A DNA stretch of 64,000 nt from Cyanothece sp. BG0011 (GTDB lineage Bacteria; Cyanobacteriota; Cyanobacteriia; Cyanobacteriales; Microcystaceae), in contig NZ_PRLH01000138.1 in assembly GCF_003013815.1 (NCBI RefSeq), forward strand, positions 1 through 64,000. Direction: 5' to 3'. This document shows, piece by piece, positions 1-9,046 of this stretch (positions are counted from its first letter, which is position 1; each line of letters opens with the position of its first letter). The notes beneath the pieces were generated by a model. That model saw only the letters and a program-made list of their open reading frames with translations, searched no databases and was not told the origin of the DNA. The position numbers and the translations under genes are program-made.

Positions 1-140
1 GTGAATAAAGCTAACACGCTAACCCAACGAGAGCTAAAATATCCATAGCGATTTATGTCTATAAAATGACGTGAGTATCAAAACGACACAAACTATGATA
101 CTTCTATTTGGTGAGGTTGTGGATAGTAGAATCAATTACA

Positions 141-551
141 ATGTCAAACTTAGAACGGATTGAGTCGGTCAAAGCAGGATATTTAGGGGGAATGGCCTTT
201 ACAGTGGCCTATGTCTTGATCTTAGCCATTAATTACACCACTTGGGATGTCTCTGTTGCAGATGTCGTTAGTTTAGGGGTTAAAGTCGCCATCGCCTTTA
301 TTAGCGGTTTTCTTTTTGCTGTTACTTATCGTTACATTATTCGCACCGATAAGAATGGTCATTTAAAAGATGGCGCAGTGTTGGCCTTTGGGTTAGTTAG
401 GGGGTTGGTTCCGGTCGAACTATCTTCTGATGTTTTCCATCATTGGGGACAATTAGCTATCTTAGGCATAGAAAGTATTATTTGTTTTATGGTTGCTCGT
501 GTTTGTTTAGAGTTTGCTTTTCATCGAGGTTGGATTAAACTATTTTCATGA
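141..551 (+). CDS. small membrane protein, unknown function
   Basis: A 136-residue protein with about four hydrophobic segments, the first near residues 12-32 and the last near 112-128, so probably an integral membrane protein. I do not recognise the family. The reading frame stays open upstream to a TTG at 108, but the ATG at 141 is the first ATG and opens with a normal polar head (MSNLERIES). Its stop overlaps the ATG of the following alpha/beta hydrolase in an ATGA arrangement, which implies translational coupling and a shared transcript. Confidence 0.7.
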   Translation: MSNLERIESVKAGYLGGMAFTVAYVLILAINYTTWDVSVADVVSLGVKVAIAFISGFLFAVTYRYIIRTDKNGHLKDGAVLAFGLVRGLVPVELSSDVFHHWGQLAILGIESIICFMVARVCLEFAFHRGWIKLFS

Positions 552-1366
552 AACTTCACGTCACGATTAAAGGTCAAGGCTATCCCATTTTATGTTTACA
601 TGGTCATCCGGGTTCGGGTCATAGTTTATCGGTGTTTACTGACCATCTTTCTCAACGGTTTTTAACTATATCTCCTGACTTACGAGGATATGGAAATAGT
701 CGTTATAAAAAACAGTTTGACATGAGGGATCATCTCATTGATTTAAAAGAATTATTAGATGACTATAACATGGAGCAATGTCTTTTATTAGGATGGTCGT
801 TAGGGGGGATTTTAGCCTTAGAATTAATTTTACAATATCCTGAAAAGTTCACTGGTTTGATTTTAATTGCTTCTGCTGCCAGACCTTATGGAAATCATCC
901 TAAAGTGAGTAATCAAGAGTTAGTTTATGCAGGAATAGCCGGAATTTTAAACTATTTAAAACCAGGATGGCAATGGAATATTAATACCTTTGCAAAAAAG
1001 TCTTTATTTCGTTATTTAATTGGTCAACAAACTCCTTTAGCTTATGAATATTTAGCCAAGTATGGAGTTAAAGCCTATTTACAAACATCTCAACCTGCTA
1101 ATCAAGCTTTATCTAATGCCTTAAAAGCCAGATATAATCGTCTTCAAGAATTAGATAAAATAGATATTCCTTGTTTAGTCTTAGCTGGTTCAGAAGATCG
1201 ACATATTACGGCACAATCAAGCGAAGAAACGGCAAACAATTTAAGAAATTCTCATTATATTTGTTACCCAAATCATGCTCATCTCTTTCCTTGGGAAATC
1301 CCTGAAAAAGTTTTAAAAGATATTGATCAATGGCTCACTCAGCAATTAATAATTAATAATGAATAA
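548..1366 (+). CDS. alpha/beta hydrolase
   Basis: A 272-residue alpha/beta hydrolase fold enzyme. The oxyanion-hole motif HGHPGSG lies at residues 18-24. The nucleophile elbow GWSLGG puts Ser84 as the catalytic serine. An acidic residue in the AGSEDRH stretch near residue 217 and a histidine in NHAHLF near residues 243-245 complete the likely triad. The substrate cannot be told from sequence; members include esterases, C-C hydrolases and haloperoxidase-like enzymes. There is no signal peptide, so it is probably cytoplasmic. The start overlaps the stop of the upstream membrane protein gene by 4 bases. Confidence 0.85.
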   Translation: MKLHVTIKGQGYPILCLHGHPGSGHSLSVFTDHLSQRFLTISPDLRGYGNSRYKKQFDMRDHLIDLKELLDDYNMEQCLLLGWSLGGILALELILQYPEKFTGLILIASAARPYGNHPKVSNQELVYAGIAGILNYLKPGWQWNINTFAKKSLFRYLIGQQTPLAYEYLAKYGVKAYLQTSQPANQALSNALKARYNRLQELDKIDIPCLVLAGSEDRHITAQSSEETANNLRNSHYICYPNHAHLFPWEIPEKVLKDIDQWLTQQLIINNE

Positions 1367-1404
1367 TTATTAAGTAGGTAGGCATAATTAAATGAATAAA
1401 ACTT

Positions 1405-1476
1405 GTAGGGTGGGCAATGTCTTCAATGGTTTCTGGTTCGGGTTTGTAAGTTTTTTCTTAGCATTGCCCACCTTAC
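1405..1476. repeat. GTAGGGTGGGC terminal-inverted short repeat, copy 1
   Basis: A 72-bp element beginning GTAGGGTGGGCAATG and ending CATTGCCCACCTTAC, so its two ends are inverted copies of each other. Related elements lie at 2285-2350 and 20814-20838. This is the pattern of a small non-coding hairpin repeat (MITE-like) dispersed in intergenic DNA. Confidence 0.6.
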
Positions 1477-1589
1477 GTTTATTTATAAGCATCTACATAG
1501 TTACTCATTAAGAATAGAAATCCTAATCAAAAAAGATATTCTAAACTCAAGTTATGTTATATTTTAATAGTTAAAGATGGAAAATAAAA

Positions 1590-2234
1590 ATGATTGCCAA
1601 AATTTTTCTTAGTTTACTATGGGTAGGATTTGTTATTTATGGTTTTTTATTAGCCCCTCCGGGTCAACCTGATACCCTAGAATTGATCCAAAATCTATCA
1701 ACTGGAAACTGGGATAATATTAACCCTTTAATTATTGCTGTATTTAATAGTATTGGTTTAGTTACTGTCATTTATGCTAACCTTTTATTTATCGATGGAA
1801 GAGAGCAAAAAATAGTCGCTTGGCCTTTTGCGATCGCTTCTTTAGCAGTGGGAACTTTTGCGGTAATTCCTTATTTAATTTTACGGGAACCTAACCCTAA
1901 ATTTACTGGAAAAAAAAATCTACTGATTAAACTTGCTGATTCCCGTTTACTTCATATTTTTCTAAGTATAACTTTAATTGTTTTTATCAGTTGGGGTATC
2001 ATATCTGGAAATGGTTCAGACTTTATTCAAGAATGGCAAACCAGACGATTTATTAATGTGATGAGTTTAGATTTACTCTGTCTTTGTTTCATTTTTCCCT
2101 TTATTATTAAGGATGATATGTTACGGAGAAATATGGAAAATGATGCTTTATTTTGGACCGTTAGTTTAATTCCTTTATTGGGAAGTTTAATCTATTTATG
2201 TTTTCGTCCTTCTTTGCCTGAGAATAACTCATAA
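1590..2234 (+). CDS. conserved membrane protein (DUF2834-like)
   Basis: A 214-residue protein with about six hydrophobic segments: roughly residues 4-22, 45-66, 77-97, 120-140, 152-170 and 185-205. It looks like the small membrane proteins annotated DUF2834 in cyanobacteria, but that is from memory and unconfirmed. The function is unknown. It stands alone between two copies of a short inverted repeat, so it is probably monocistronic. Confidence 0.65.
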   Translation: MIAKIFLSLLWVGFVIYGFLLAPPGQPDTLELIQNLSTGNWDNINPLIIAVFNSIGLVTVIYANLLFIDGREQKIVAWPFAIASLAVGTFAVIPYLILREPNPKFTGKKNLLIKLADSRLLHIFLSITLIVFISWGIISGNGSDFIQEWQTRRFINVMSLDLLCLCFIFPFIIKDDMLRRNMENDALFWTVSLIPLLGSLIYLCFRPSLPENNS

Positions 2235-2284
2235 TAAGCTAATTAGATATTAGAGACTTTTCCTGGAGAATAACAACGAATTTT

Positions 2285-2350
2285 GTAGGGTGGGCAAGGT
2301 TTCCAAGAATAAAGTTAGTTTCCATAAGTCTTTGACTTGCCCATCCTACC
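2285..2350. repeat. GTAGGGTGGGC terminal-inverted short repeat, copy 2
   Basis: A 66-bp relative of the 1405-1476 element. It begins GTAGGGTGGGCAAGG and ends CTTGCCCATCCTACC. The interior differs from copy 1 while the ends are kept. It lies in the 545-bp gap between the membrane protein and the PEP-CTERM gene. Confidence 0.55.
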
Positions 2351-2390
2351 GTCTGAGGATGAGTAATCATCAGTTCATTAGATATTGCAA

Positions 2391-2410
2391 GGGTTAACGG
2401 TTGTTAACCC
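2391..2410. repeat. short perfect hairpin
   Basis: GGGTTAAC-GGTT-GTTAACCC forms an 8-bp perfect stem with a 4-base loop. It sits in the long gap 2235-2779 with no T-tract, so it is more likely a palindromic repeat than a terminator. The rest of the gap is AT-rich and I see no convincing gene in it. Confidence 0.4.
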
Positions 2411-2779
2411 CTACAAACTTCATTGGTTAGGAAACTAAATTTTAATACTATATTAACTGATTTTTTCCAAGAGAGAAAGTCGTCAAACTATTGTCATAAA
2501 AATATGACAATAGTTTCTTTGATTCTCTATTTTATCGATAGATGATGATAAATAATTATACATAACTATCTGATTTAATGAACCCTTAATATCTATAGCT
2601 GATGAGGTTTTACAGCTTTTTTGTTCCTCAGTAATCATTAAAATTTCTTTTTTTATGTCTAAATTTGACATAACTTGTTTATATTTTTTTAATGTCATTG
2701 ACGTGGATAATTCACAAAAGATTTTCTAGAATACGAACGATTCATTCACCAATTATTCAGTTTTTGGAGATTTTGTATC

Positions 2780-3622
2780 GTGAAACACTTACTAAAAAAA
2801 CTTCCTGTAGCAATTGTTACAGGAATGATTGCTCTCAGTTTTCCTAGTGCAGCTAATGCCTTTTCAATGTTTGGTGGTTCTTATGATGAAGCCACGGATG
2901 GAGACTTGTCTGATGCTGGGTTAACAGCAACTGACTTAGGTTCATTAATGTCTGGGTTCAATAACCTCAAAGCAACATTTTCTAAACAACTTGATGGCTC
3001 AGGTTTAGATTATTTCACCTTTACCATCGATGAAGGACAGGCATTAGAAGCGATCGTTCTTAATAGCTGGAGTGCCTCTCCTGAGTTTGAAGATATTGCT
3101 TTCATTGCTATGCAAGAGGGAGATGTTTTTGACTTCACCTTTCCTAATAGTAACCCAGCAGGATTCGGAGCGACAGGACTGTTAGGGTGGTCTCATCTAA
3201 GAAGTACCCAAGTTGGTACCAATAAAATTTTTGAAGAGATGGCAGACTCTAATCTATCACCAGACGAAGTGGGTGGGTTAGATGCGGATTATTTTCAGTT
3301 AGAAGTGGACGAAGATCCCTATGATGGTATCCCAGGATTGACAGAATCAGACATCGAGACCCTTGAGGCTAACCTTGTTAATTTACCGAACACTTGGCAA
3401 GCAGGAGCATTAGGATTTGATACACCTTTGGGAGCCGGAACCTATTCCATGTGGTTAAGACAAGGTAACCCAACTGAGATTTCTGTAGATATGGATTTTA
3501 TCGCCATAGACGTACCTGAAGAGCAAGATCCAACTTCAGTACCTGAACCCACTGGTGTCCTGGGTACAACCGTCGCATTCGGTTTAATGACACTGCTTAG
3601 AAAAAAAGGCAAACGCTCTTAA
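2780..3622 (+). CDS. PEP-CTERM sorting domain protein
   Basis: A 280-residue exported protein. The N-terminus has a signal peptide (lysine-rich start, hydrophobic stretch, cleavage near ANAFS about residue 27). The C-terminus has VPEP followed by a hydrophobic helix and RKKGKRS, the tripartite PEP-CTERM signal recognised by exosortase. The middle carries no domain I recognise and is acidic and rich in Asp/Glu. It is expected to be processed at the inner membrane and delivered to the surface or extracellular matrix. No exosortase gene lies in this window. The start has an upstream GGAG at suitable spacing (the codon is GTG). Confidence 0.85.
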   Translation: MKHLLKKLPVAIVTGMIALSFPSAANAFSMFGGSYDEATDGDLSDAGLTATDLGSLMSGFNNLKATFSKQLDGSGLDYFTFTIDEGQALEAIVLNSWSASPEFEDIAFIAMQEGDVFDFTFPNSNPAGFGATGLLGWSHLRSTQVGTNKIFEEMADSNLSPDEVGGLDADYFQLEVDEDPYDGIPGLTESDIETLEANLVNLPNTWQAGALGFDTPLGAGTYSMWLRQGNPTEISVDMDFIAIDVPEEQDPTSVPEPTGVLGTTVAFGLMTLLRKKGKRS

Positions 3623-3799
3623 GTCATTTGAGTTCGCCATAAGACAAAAACATACAACACAGGTGTGGGGGGGATCGCAGTAAACAATTTTCTCCTGTTT
3701 CCTCCCTTTCTTAAACCGAACTCCACTCAGAGCGCATCTCAACGATTAATTTAATTCTAGCAGATCGGCAATTATTCAGTGGTGAGAGAGTCAAATCCG

Positions 3800-4222
3800 A
3801 TGAATCGAACAATTTTTAATGTATTAAACGGTTTTGGAGCCATATCCTTTATTGTTTTTGCTTGGCTACAGCATGAGGACAATAACGCCGAAATCTATTT
3901 TAAACCTAGCGTGATAGATGTCTGGATGTGGATGATGTTCTATGGACTGGTGGCCTTACTATTTGGGTTAGCCATGAAGGGGGTTTTTCCGAAACTGCTC
4001 TATCTCTTGTTTGCTTTTTTTTGTGCCTATCAAGTGAGTGTGACCATTCCAGGCTTTATGGCTAATCTAGCCAGTGGCAGTTTTAGCATGACCAATAACA
4101 GTATGTCCCCCGTCAATCCCCAAGTGGAACTAACGAGAGAATTTTTCGGGGCTTTGATCGCATTAGTGGCAGTGGGTTTCTTGTGGTGGCAACGGGGTCA
4201 AACTCGAAAAATGCTCAATTGA
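3800..4222 (+). CDS. TMEM220-like four-TM membrane protein
   Basis: A 140-residue membrane protein with about four hydrophobic segments and an early FAWLQHEDN motif that resembles the TMEM220 family. The frame is open back to a GTG at 3779, but the ATG at 3800 begins a typical head (MNRTIFNVLNGFG). The gene lies 57 bp ahead of eboA on the same strand, so it may be co-transcribed with the ebo genes. The function of the family is unknown. Confidence 0.7.
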   Translation: MNRTIFNVLNGFGAISFIVFAWLQHEDNNAEIYFKPSVIDVWMWMMFYGLVALLFGLAMKGVFPKLLYLLFAFFCAYQVSVTIPGFMANLASGSFSMTNNSMSPVNPQVELTREFFGALIALVAVGFLWWQRGQTRKMLN

Positions 4223-4279
4223 ATCCCATCCCACAATCATTCTGTTTCTTAAGAACTTTTTAGGCAAATTTCAACCATT

Positions 4280-5185
4280 ATGATTGCATCTATTCAACAC
4301 CCCACGGAAACATCAAAAACCAGTGGCATTCTTAACTATCTTCAGAACTGCTTAGAAAAGCAGTTACATCAGTCCGCCTTAACTTGGCTCAATTGGACAA
4401 TGGAAAAGTTGTCAGAAAACCCATCACAACAAACCTTATTCATCGGGTTTAGTCAAGCGGCCCGTCAAGTGGGTAAAGCCAACTTAAGTTTGAGTCAAGA
4501 AGCGTTAAGCACAGCCCGTCAACTGCGCCCAGGGTGGATGCCAGAGTATTGGACCGTGGATCAAACCGTGCGAACCCTTTTACTGCTCAATTTTCGTGCA
4601 GAGGATGCTGATGACTATCTAGCCTCCATTGAAAAGCTCTTTTCAGCCGCCGATGTGGCTGAACAAATCGCCTTGTATCAAAGTCTGCCGGTGTTGCCCT
4701 ATCCCGAACAGTTGAAAGCCAGGGCCATTGAAGGACTCCGCACCAATATGGTGACGGTTTTTAATGCGATCGCACTGCATAATCCCTATCCGGCGGACTA
4801 TTTTGATGAAGCGGCTTGGAACCAAATGGTGCTTAAGGCGTTGTTTGTGGAGAGTCATCTCAGTCAAATTCAAGGACTCGACTCCCGTGTCAATGCTAAA
4901 TTAGCCAAAATGCTTTCTGACTATGCCCATGAACGATGGTCTGCTGGTCGTAGCGTTAACCCTCAACTGTGGCGAGGTATGGGTTCATTTACCGAGGGTG
5001 AAATCCTCGCAGACTTAGACAAGGTGCTAAGGGAAGGGGAACCCTTTGAGCAGCAAGCGGCTGCTCTGGCCTGTTATAGGGGTTCGGCTGAGGCCCAAGC
5101 TCTATTAGATAGGGTTCCGACGCTCAAACAAGCCATTGAACAAGGGCAACTCACCTGGGAGAGTTTCAGTCAAACCCATCTTTAA
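4280..5185 (+). CDS. eboA: EboA domain protein
   Basis: A 301-residue, mostly helical soluble protein at the head of an eboA-B-C-D run. The identification rests on resemblance to EboA (stretches such as RAIEGLRTNMVTVFNAIALHN and NQMVLKALFVES) and strongly on the gene order that follows. In cyanobacteria the ebo operon has been linked to export of the scytonemin monomer to the periplasm. In other bacteria and algae it occurs without scytonemin genes, and its core substrate is unknown. No catalytic motif is visible. A tight run of genes follows (53 bp to eboB). Confidence 0.85.
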   Translation: MIASIQHPTETSKTSGILNYLQNCLEKQLHQSALTWLNWTMEKLSENPSQQTLFIGFSQAARQVGKANLSLSQEALSTARQLRPGWMPEYWTVDQTVRTLLLLNFRAEDADDYLASIEKLFSAADVAEQIALYQSLPVLPYPEQLKARAIEGLRTNMVTVFNAIALHNPYPADYFDEAAWNQMVLKALFVESHLSQIQGLDSRVNAKLAKMLSDYAHERWSAGRSVNPQLWRGMGSFTEGEILADLDKVLREGEPFEQQAAALACYRGSAEAQALLDRVPTLKQAIEQGQLTWESFSQTHL

Positions 5186-5238
5186 TTAAGTCCCGACTAC
5201 TTATAAAACTGATTCATAATAAAACAGGAGAAAATACA

Positions 5239-6165
5239 ATGCTAATCGACAATATGATGGTCATTGATCCTCACATTCACATGACCTCACGCACCACTTA
5301 CGACTATCTCGTCATGAAAGAGTACGGCGTGGTTGCGATCATTGAACCCTCATTTTGGCTAGGCCAACCGCGCACCCATGTGGGAACCTTTCAAGATTAT
5401 TTTAATAGCTTGATCGGTTGGGAACGGTTTCGAGCCGAACAATTTGGCATTCGCCATTACTGCACCATTTCCATTAACCCCAAAGAAGCTAATAACGAAC
5501 CCTTGGCCGAACAGGTGATGGAGTTGTTACCCTTGTATGCTTGCAAAGAAGGGGTGGTGGCCTTAGGAGAAGTGGGTTTTGATGATATGACCGAGGCCGA
5601 AGAAAAATATTTTCGTCTCCAGTTAAAACTGGCCAAGGAACTCGACAAACTGGTTTTAGTCCATACCCCCCACCGTAATAAAAAAGAAGGAACCAGTCGC
5701 AGCATGGACATTTGTCTAGAGGAAGGATTAGATCCCTTGCAGGTGATTATTGATCACGCCAATGAAGAGATAGTAGACGAAGTGCTCGATCGCGGTTTTT
5801 GGTGTGCCTTTTCTATTTATCCCAATACCAAAATGGGCAATGAGCGCATGGTAGAACTGGTGAAGAAGTACGGAAGCGATCGCATTATTATCGATAGTGC
5901 AGCGGACTGGGGAATGAGTGATCCTCTTGCCGTTCCGAAAACGGCTCAACTGATGTTAGAAAGTAATATTCCCGAAGCTCAAGTTAAAGCCGTTTGTTAT
6001 GGCAACGCCCTTAAAGCCTATGGTCAAAGTGGAGAAATGAAAGAAGAACACTGGCTCGAACCTACGGCCATCGATCAGCGACAACTCTATGAGGGTAACT
6101 CAGTGCTACGAGGACAAACTCCTATGGTAGAAAAGCCCTTTCAAGAATCAATCATTATCCGTTAA
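5239..6165 (+). CDS. eboB: EboB, TatD-like metal-dependent hydrolase
   Basis: A 308-residue TIM-barrel amidohydrolase of the TatD class. Visible metal or catalytic residues in order: DPHIHM (HxH) near residue 12, GEVGFD glutamate near 111, VHTPHR near 137, DHANEE near 171 and DSAADWG near 224. These match the usual two-metal site. It is the second gene of the ebo operon, 15 bp ahead of eboC. The starting ATG has AGGAG nearby. The substrate is unknown. Confidence 0.88.
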   Translation: MLIDNMMVIDPHIHMTSRTTYDYLVMKEYGVVAIIEPSFWLGQPRTHVGTFQDYFNSLIGWERFRAEQFGIRHYCTISINPKEANNEPLAEQVMELLPLYACKEGVVALGEVGFDDMTEAEEKYFRLQLKLAKELDKLVLVHTPHRNKKEGTSRSMDICLEEGLDPLQVIIDHANEEIVDEVLDRGFWCAFSIYPNTKMGNERMVELVKKYGSDRIIIDSAADWGMSDPLAVPKTAQLMLESNIPEAQVKAVCYGNALKAYGQSGEMKEEHWLEPTAIDQRQLYEGNSVLRGQTPMVEKPFQESIIIR

Positions 6166-6180
6166 CAAACAAGGTATTTA

Positions 6181-7116
6181 ATGATGCAAACACAAGCAAT
6201 TAACTCACCCTCGATCTGGGGTTATTTACAGTTGATGCGTCCGGCTAATATTGTGACGGCTTGGGCAGATATTTTAGTGGGTTATGCGGCGGCGGGTGGC
6301 GTGAGTCTGATGGCCGATGTCTGGGCAGGGAATTTGACAACCAATGAATTAACCCCCCTGATCTGGTTACTACTTGCTACCAGTGGGCTTTATGGGGGTG
6401 GTGTGGTCTTTAACGATGTCTTTGACCTGGAATTAGACCGTGTTGAACGGCCTGAACGGCCACTGCCTCGGGGTGATGTTTCTCCAAGGGCAGCTATTCT
6501 GTTAGGAAGTGGGTTATTGGGCATAGGCATTTTAGCGGCCGCCCAGGTTGGGGGGGTGAGTGCGGTGATGGCGATCGCTGTGGCTATGGCGGCCTTAATT
6601 TATGACGCTTTTGGTAAGCATCACCCATGGTTTGGACCGTTGAATATGGGGTTATGCCGAGGGGGAAATCTGTTACTTGGCATCAGCGTGATGCCGATGA
6701 TGCTCTCTCAACGGTGGTTTTTGGTCTTCATTCCCATTGTTTATATCGCTGCAGTGACGGCTGTTAGTCAGGGGGAAGTCAAAGGGGGTCAACAGTCCAC
6801 AGGATGGTTGGCCATTATCCTCGCTTTGTTGGTGATGGCGGGTGTGTTAGGGTTAGGAACCCTAGACGTTTACCACTGGCGTTATTGTTTTCCTTTTACC
6901 CTGTTATTTGCCGGGTTGGTATTACCCCCTTTTATCCAAGCAGCCCAAGATCCCAGTGCGATGACGGTGCAGAAAGCCGTGAAATCGGGGGTACTTTCTT
7001 TAATTGTCTTAGATGCTGCGGTGGCGGCTGGTTTTGCCGGTTGGCTTTATGGTTTAGCAGTTCTCTCTCTCTTGGTCCTATCCCGTTTCTTAGGGAATCT
7101 ATTTGCTATCACCTAG
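6181..7116 (+). CDS. eboC: EboC, UbiA-family prenyltransferase
   Basis: A 311-residue polytopic membrane protein of the UbiA superfamily. The first Asp-rich motif NDVFDLELDRVERPERPLPRG (near residues 79-99) binds the prenyl diphosphate through Mg2+. A second motif around YDAFGKHHPW follows. There are about eight or nine hydrophobic helices. The family transfers a prenyl group to a small acceptor in the membrane; the acceptor in the ebo pathway is not known. It follows eboB closely, and a hairpin plus 140 bp separates it from eboD. Confidence 0.88.
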   Translation: MMQTQAINSPSIWGYLQLMRPANIVTAWADILVGYAAAGGVSLMADVWAGNLTTNELTPLIWLLLATSGLYGGGVVFNDVFDLELDRVERPERPLPRGDVSPRAAILLGSGLLGIGILAAAQVGGVSAVMAIAVAMAALIYDAFGKHHPWFGPLNMGLCRGGNLLLGISVMPMMLSQRWFLVFIPIVYIAAVTAVSQGEVKGGQQSTGWLAIILALLVMAGVLGLGTLDVYHWRYCFPFTLLFAGLVLPPFIQAAQDPSAMTVQKAVKSGVLSLIVLDAAVAAGFAGWLYGLAVLSLLVLSRFLGNLFAIT

Positions 7117-7148
7117 TTTATTATCCATTCAGGGCAACCGGTCTATGA

Positions 7149-7169
7149 GGGCTTAATATCATTAAGCCC
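7149..7169. terminator. hairpin between eboC and eboD
   Basis: GGGCTTAAT-ATC-ATTAAGCCC is a perfect 9-bp stem with a 3-base loop. No T-run follows, so it may attenuate, stabilise mRNA, or simply be a dispersed palindrome. It could reduce eboD transcription relative to eboABC. Confidence 0.4.
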
Positions 7170-7258
7170 CTACATCAATCGGAATTATCAGTAAAAATTC
7201 TTTTGTTTTCTCTTTATCTTCTGACTCCTGTCTTTAATTAGTTTCTTAGAGGTTTCTT

Positions 7259-8503
7259 GTGATCACCAGTTTTTCTCAACCCTTTACATCGTCTATTAAT
7301 CGGGCCTTTAAATCTGATATTCCTTCCCCCATTCGACAACAATTTACGGTAACCTTTCAATACGATGTTTATTTCACAGAGCAATTATTTCACCCTAATA
7401 ATTCTCTGTTGGCTGACATGATTGCTGCTGATGGTCAACAAGGGGCTAGACAGCTTGTCGTCATTGTTGATGATGGTTTACTCCCTCATCATCCCCATCT
7501 CCTCCGACAAATCGAGCAGTATAGCCAGAAATACCCTAACTTACTTAAGTTAAAGGCTGCTCCCATTGTCATTCCTGGGGGAGAAACTGCCAAGAATGAA
7601 CCGGCCCTGATTAAATATTTACAAAACCAAATGAATCGCACCGGGTTATGTCGTCATTCTTATGTCGTGGCCATCGGAGGGGGGGCGGTGTTGGATCTCG
7701 TGGGTTATGTCGCGGCCACCACCCATCGAGGTATTCGTCTGATTCGGGTTCCCACTACGGTGTTGGCTCAGAATGACTCTGGGGTGGGGGTCAAAAATGG
7801 GGTCAATACCTTCGGTAAAAAGAACTTTTTAGGAACCTTCGCCCCACCCTATGCGGTATTGAACGATTTTAGTTTTTTAACCACCCTCGATGATCGGGAC
7901 TGGCGAGGTGGGGTAGCTGAAGCGGTTAAGGTGGCTTTGATTAAGGATGCCAATTTTTTTGAAGCTATCGAGGAACAGGCCGAAGCGATCGCCAATCGCA
8001 ACATGGCTCCGATGCAACAGGTAATTTATCGCTGCGCCCAACTCCATATGGCCCACATCGCCCGACAAGGGGACCCGTTTGAAATGGGATCATCTCGTCC
8101 CCTGGATTTTGGCCATTGGGCTGCCCATCGTTTAGAGTCTTTGACCGATTATCATCTCCGTCACGGGGAAGCCGTAGCCATCGGCATTGCCCTCGACTGT
8201 ACCTATTCTTATCTCTCTCAACTCCTGTCAAAAACTGACTGGGAGCGTATTTGCCACACCCTCAAAACTCTGGGGTTTGCCCTTTATGTTCCAGAACTTT
8301 CGACACACCTCGATCGCGATGATCATCCTGACTCTTTATTTGCCGGGTTAAAAGAATTTCAAGAACACTTAGGGGGTGAACTGACCTTGATGCTACTTCA
8401 AGAAATTGGCACCGGCTTAGAAGTTCACCATGTCAATTTAGATCGTTATCGAGAAGCGATCGCCATTCTCAAAACCCTATCCTTAACCTCCTCTGGAAAC
8501 TGA
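7259..8503 (+). CDS. eboD: EboD, 3-dehydroquinate synthase-like sugar-phosphate cyclase
   Basis: A 414-residue member of the dehydroquinate synthase superfamily, using a GTG start with AGAGGT just upstream. The NAD-binding GGGAVLDLVGYVAATTHRG stretch is near residues 139-157. Metal-binding parts are GGVAEAVKVALIKD (near 219) and the histidines in DFGHWAAHRLES and LRHGEAVAIG. It is longer than the housekeeping AroB, as expected for the EboD/cyclase branch. It presumably cyclises a sugar phosphate. It is the last ebo gene here; eboE and eboF do not follow. Confidence 0.85.
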   Translation: MITSFSQPFTSSINRAFKSDIPSPIRQQFTVTFQYDVYFTEQLFHPNNSLLADMIAADGQQGARQLVVIVDDGLLPHHPHLLRQIEQYSQKYPNLLKLKAAPIVIPGGETAKNEPALIKYLQNQMNRTGLCRHSYVVAIGGGAVLDLVGYVAATTHRGIRLIRVPTTVLAQNDSGVGVKNGVNTFGKKNFLGTFAPPYAVLNDFSFLTTLDDRDWRGGVAEAVKVALIKDANFFEAIEEQAEAIANRNMAPMQQVIYRCAQLHMAHIARQGDPFEMGSSRPLDFGHWAAHRLESLTDYHLRHGEAVAIGIALDCTYSYLSQLLSKTDWERICHTLKTLGFALYVPELSTHLDRDDHPDSLFAGLKEFQEHLGGELTLMLLQEIGTGLEVHHVNLDRYREAIAILKTLSLTSSGN

Positions 8504-8521
8504 GGGAAGCCGAAGTTTAAT

Positions 8522-8554
8522 GGTTTGGAAGAAGATGATTAATTCTTCCAAACC
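8522..8554. terminator. bidirectional terminator between eboD and msrA
   Basis: A perfect 12-bp stem, GGTTTGGAAGAA paired with TTCTTCCAAACC around a 9-base loop, followed by a pyrimidine stretch (TCTTTATT). It lies between two convergent genes, as expected for a shared terminator. Confidence 0.75.
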
Positions 8555-8557
8555 TCT

Positions 8558-9016
8558 TTATTGAGTGGGTTGTTTTTCAAAATATTGTTGATGATAGTCT
8601 TCTGCTAAATAATAATCTGATGCTGGTTTAATTTCTGTCACAATATCTTGATCATATTGACCCGAATTTTGCTGTTTTAATTTAGACTCTCTTGCTATTT
8701 TTTCTTGTTGGGAATTATGGTAAAAAATAACGGAACGATACTGTTCTCCGCGATCGGGTCCTTGGCGGTTTAAACTGGTGGGATCGTGGATTTCCCAAAA
8801 GGTTTCTAATAGTTGTTGATAACTAATGATGGTCGGATCATAGTCTACTTGTGCCACCTCTGCATGACCGGTTATCCTGGCACATACATCCAAATAAGAT
8901 GGGTTAGGCCAATGTCCTCCCATATAACCCACAGAAGTAGAAACGACCCCTTTTAACCGACGAAAAGCAGCCTCTACTCCCCAAAAACAACCGGCTCCAA
9001 ATGTTGCTTGCTCCAT
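8558..9016 (-). CDS. msrA: peptide-methionine (S)-S-oxide reductase MsrA
   Basis: A 152-residue MsrA. The catalytic motif GCFWGVEAAF (Cys near residue 9) is at the extreme N-terminus. Other family motifs are VGYMGG, YDP and FWEIHDPTSLNRQGPD with QYRS. It reduces methionine-S-sulfoxide in proteins and repairs oxidative damage. The protein is at the short end for the family and lacks a transit or signal sequence, so it is cytosolic. It ends KQPTQ, without an obvious recycling-Cys tail. Confidence 0.93.
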   Translation of the reverse strand: MEQATFGAGCFWGVEAAFRRLKGVVSTSVGYMGGHWPNPSYLDVCARITGHAEVAQVDYDPTIISYQQLLETFWEIHDPTSLNRQGPDRGEQYRSVIFYHNSQQEKIARESKLKQQNSGQYDQDIVTEIKPASDYYLAEDYHQQYFEKQPTQ

Positions 9017-9046
9017 AACTATCTTGATTAATTATAATTAATTGGT

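Noticed and set aside
2483-2698. 71-codon minus-strand open frame
   Set aside because: Lysine- and isoleucine-rich with no family resemblance and no convincing RBS, in an AT-rich gap where such frames arise by chance.
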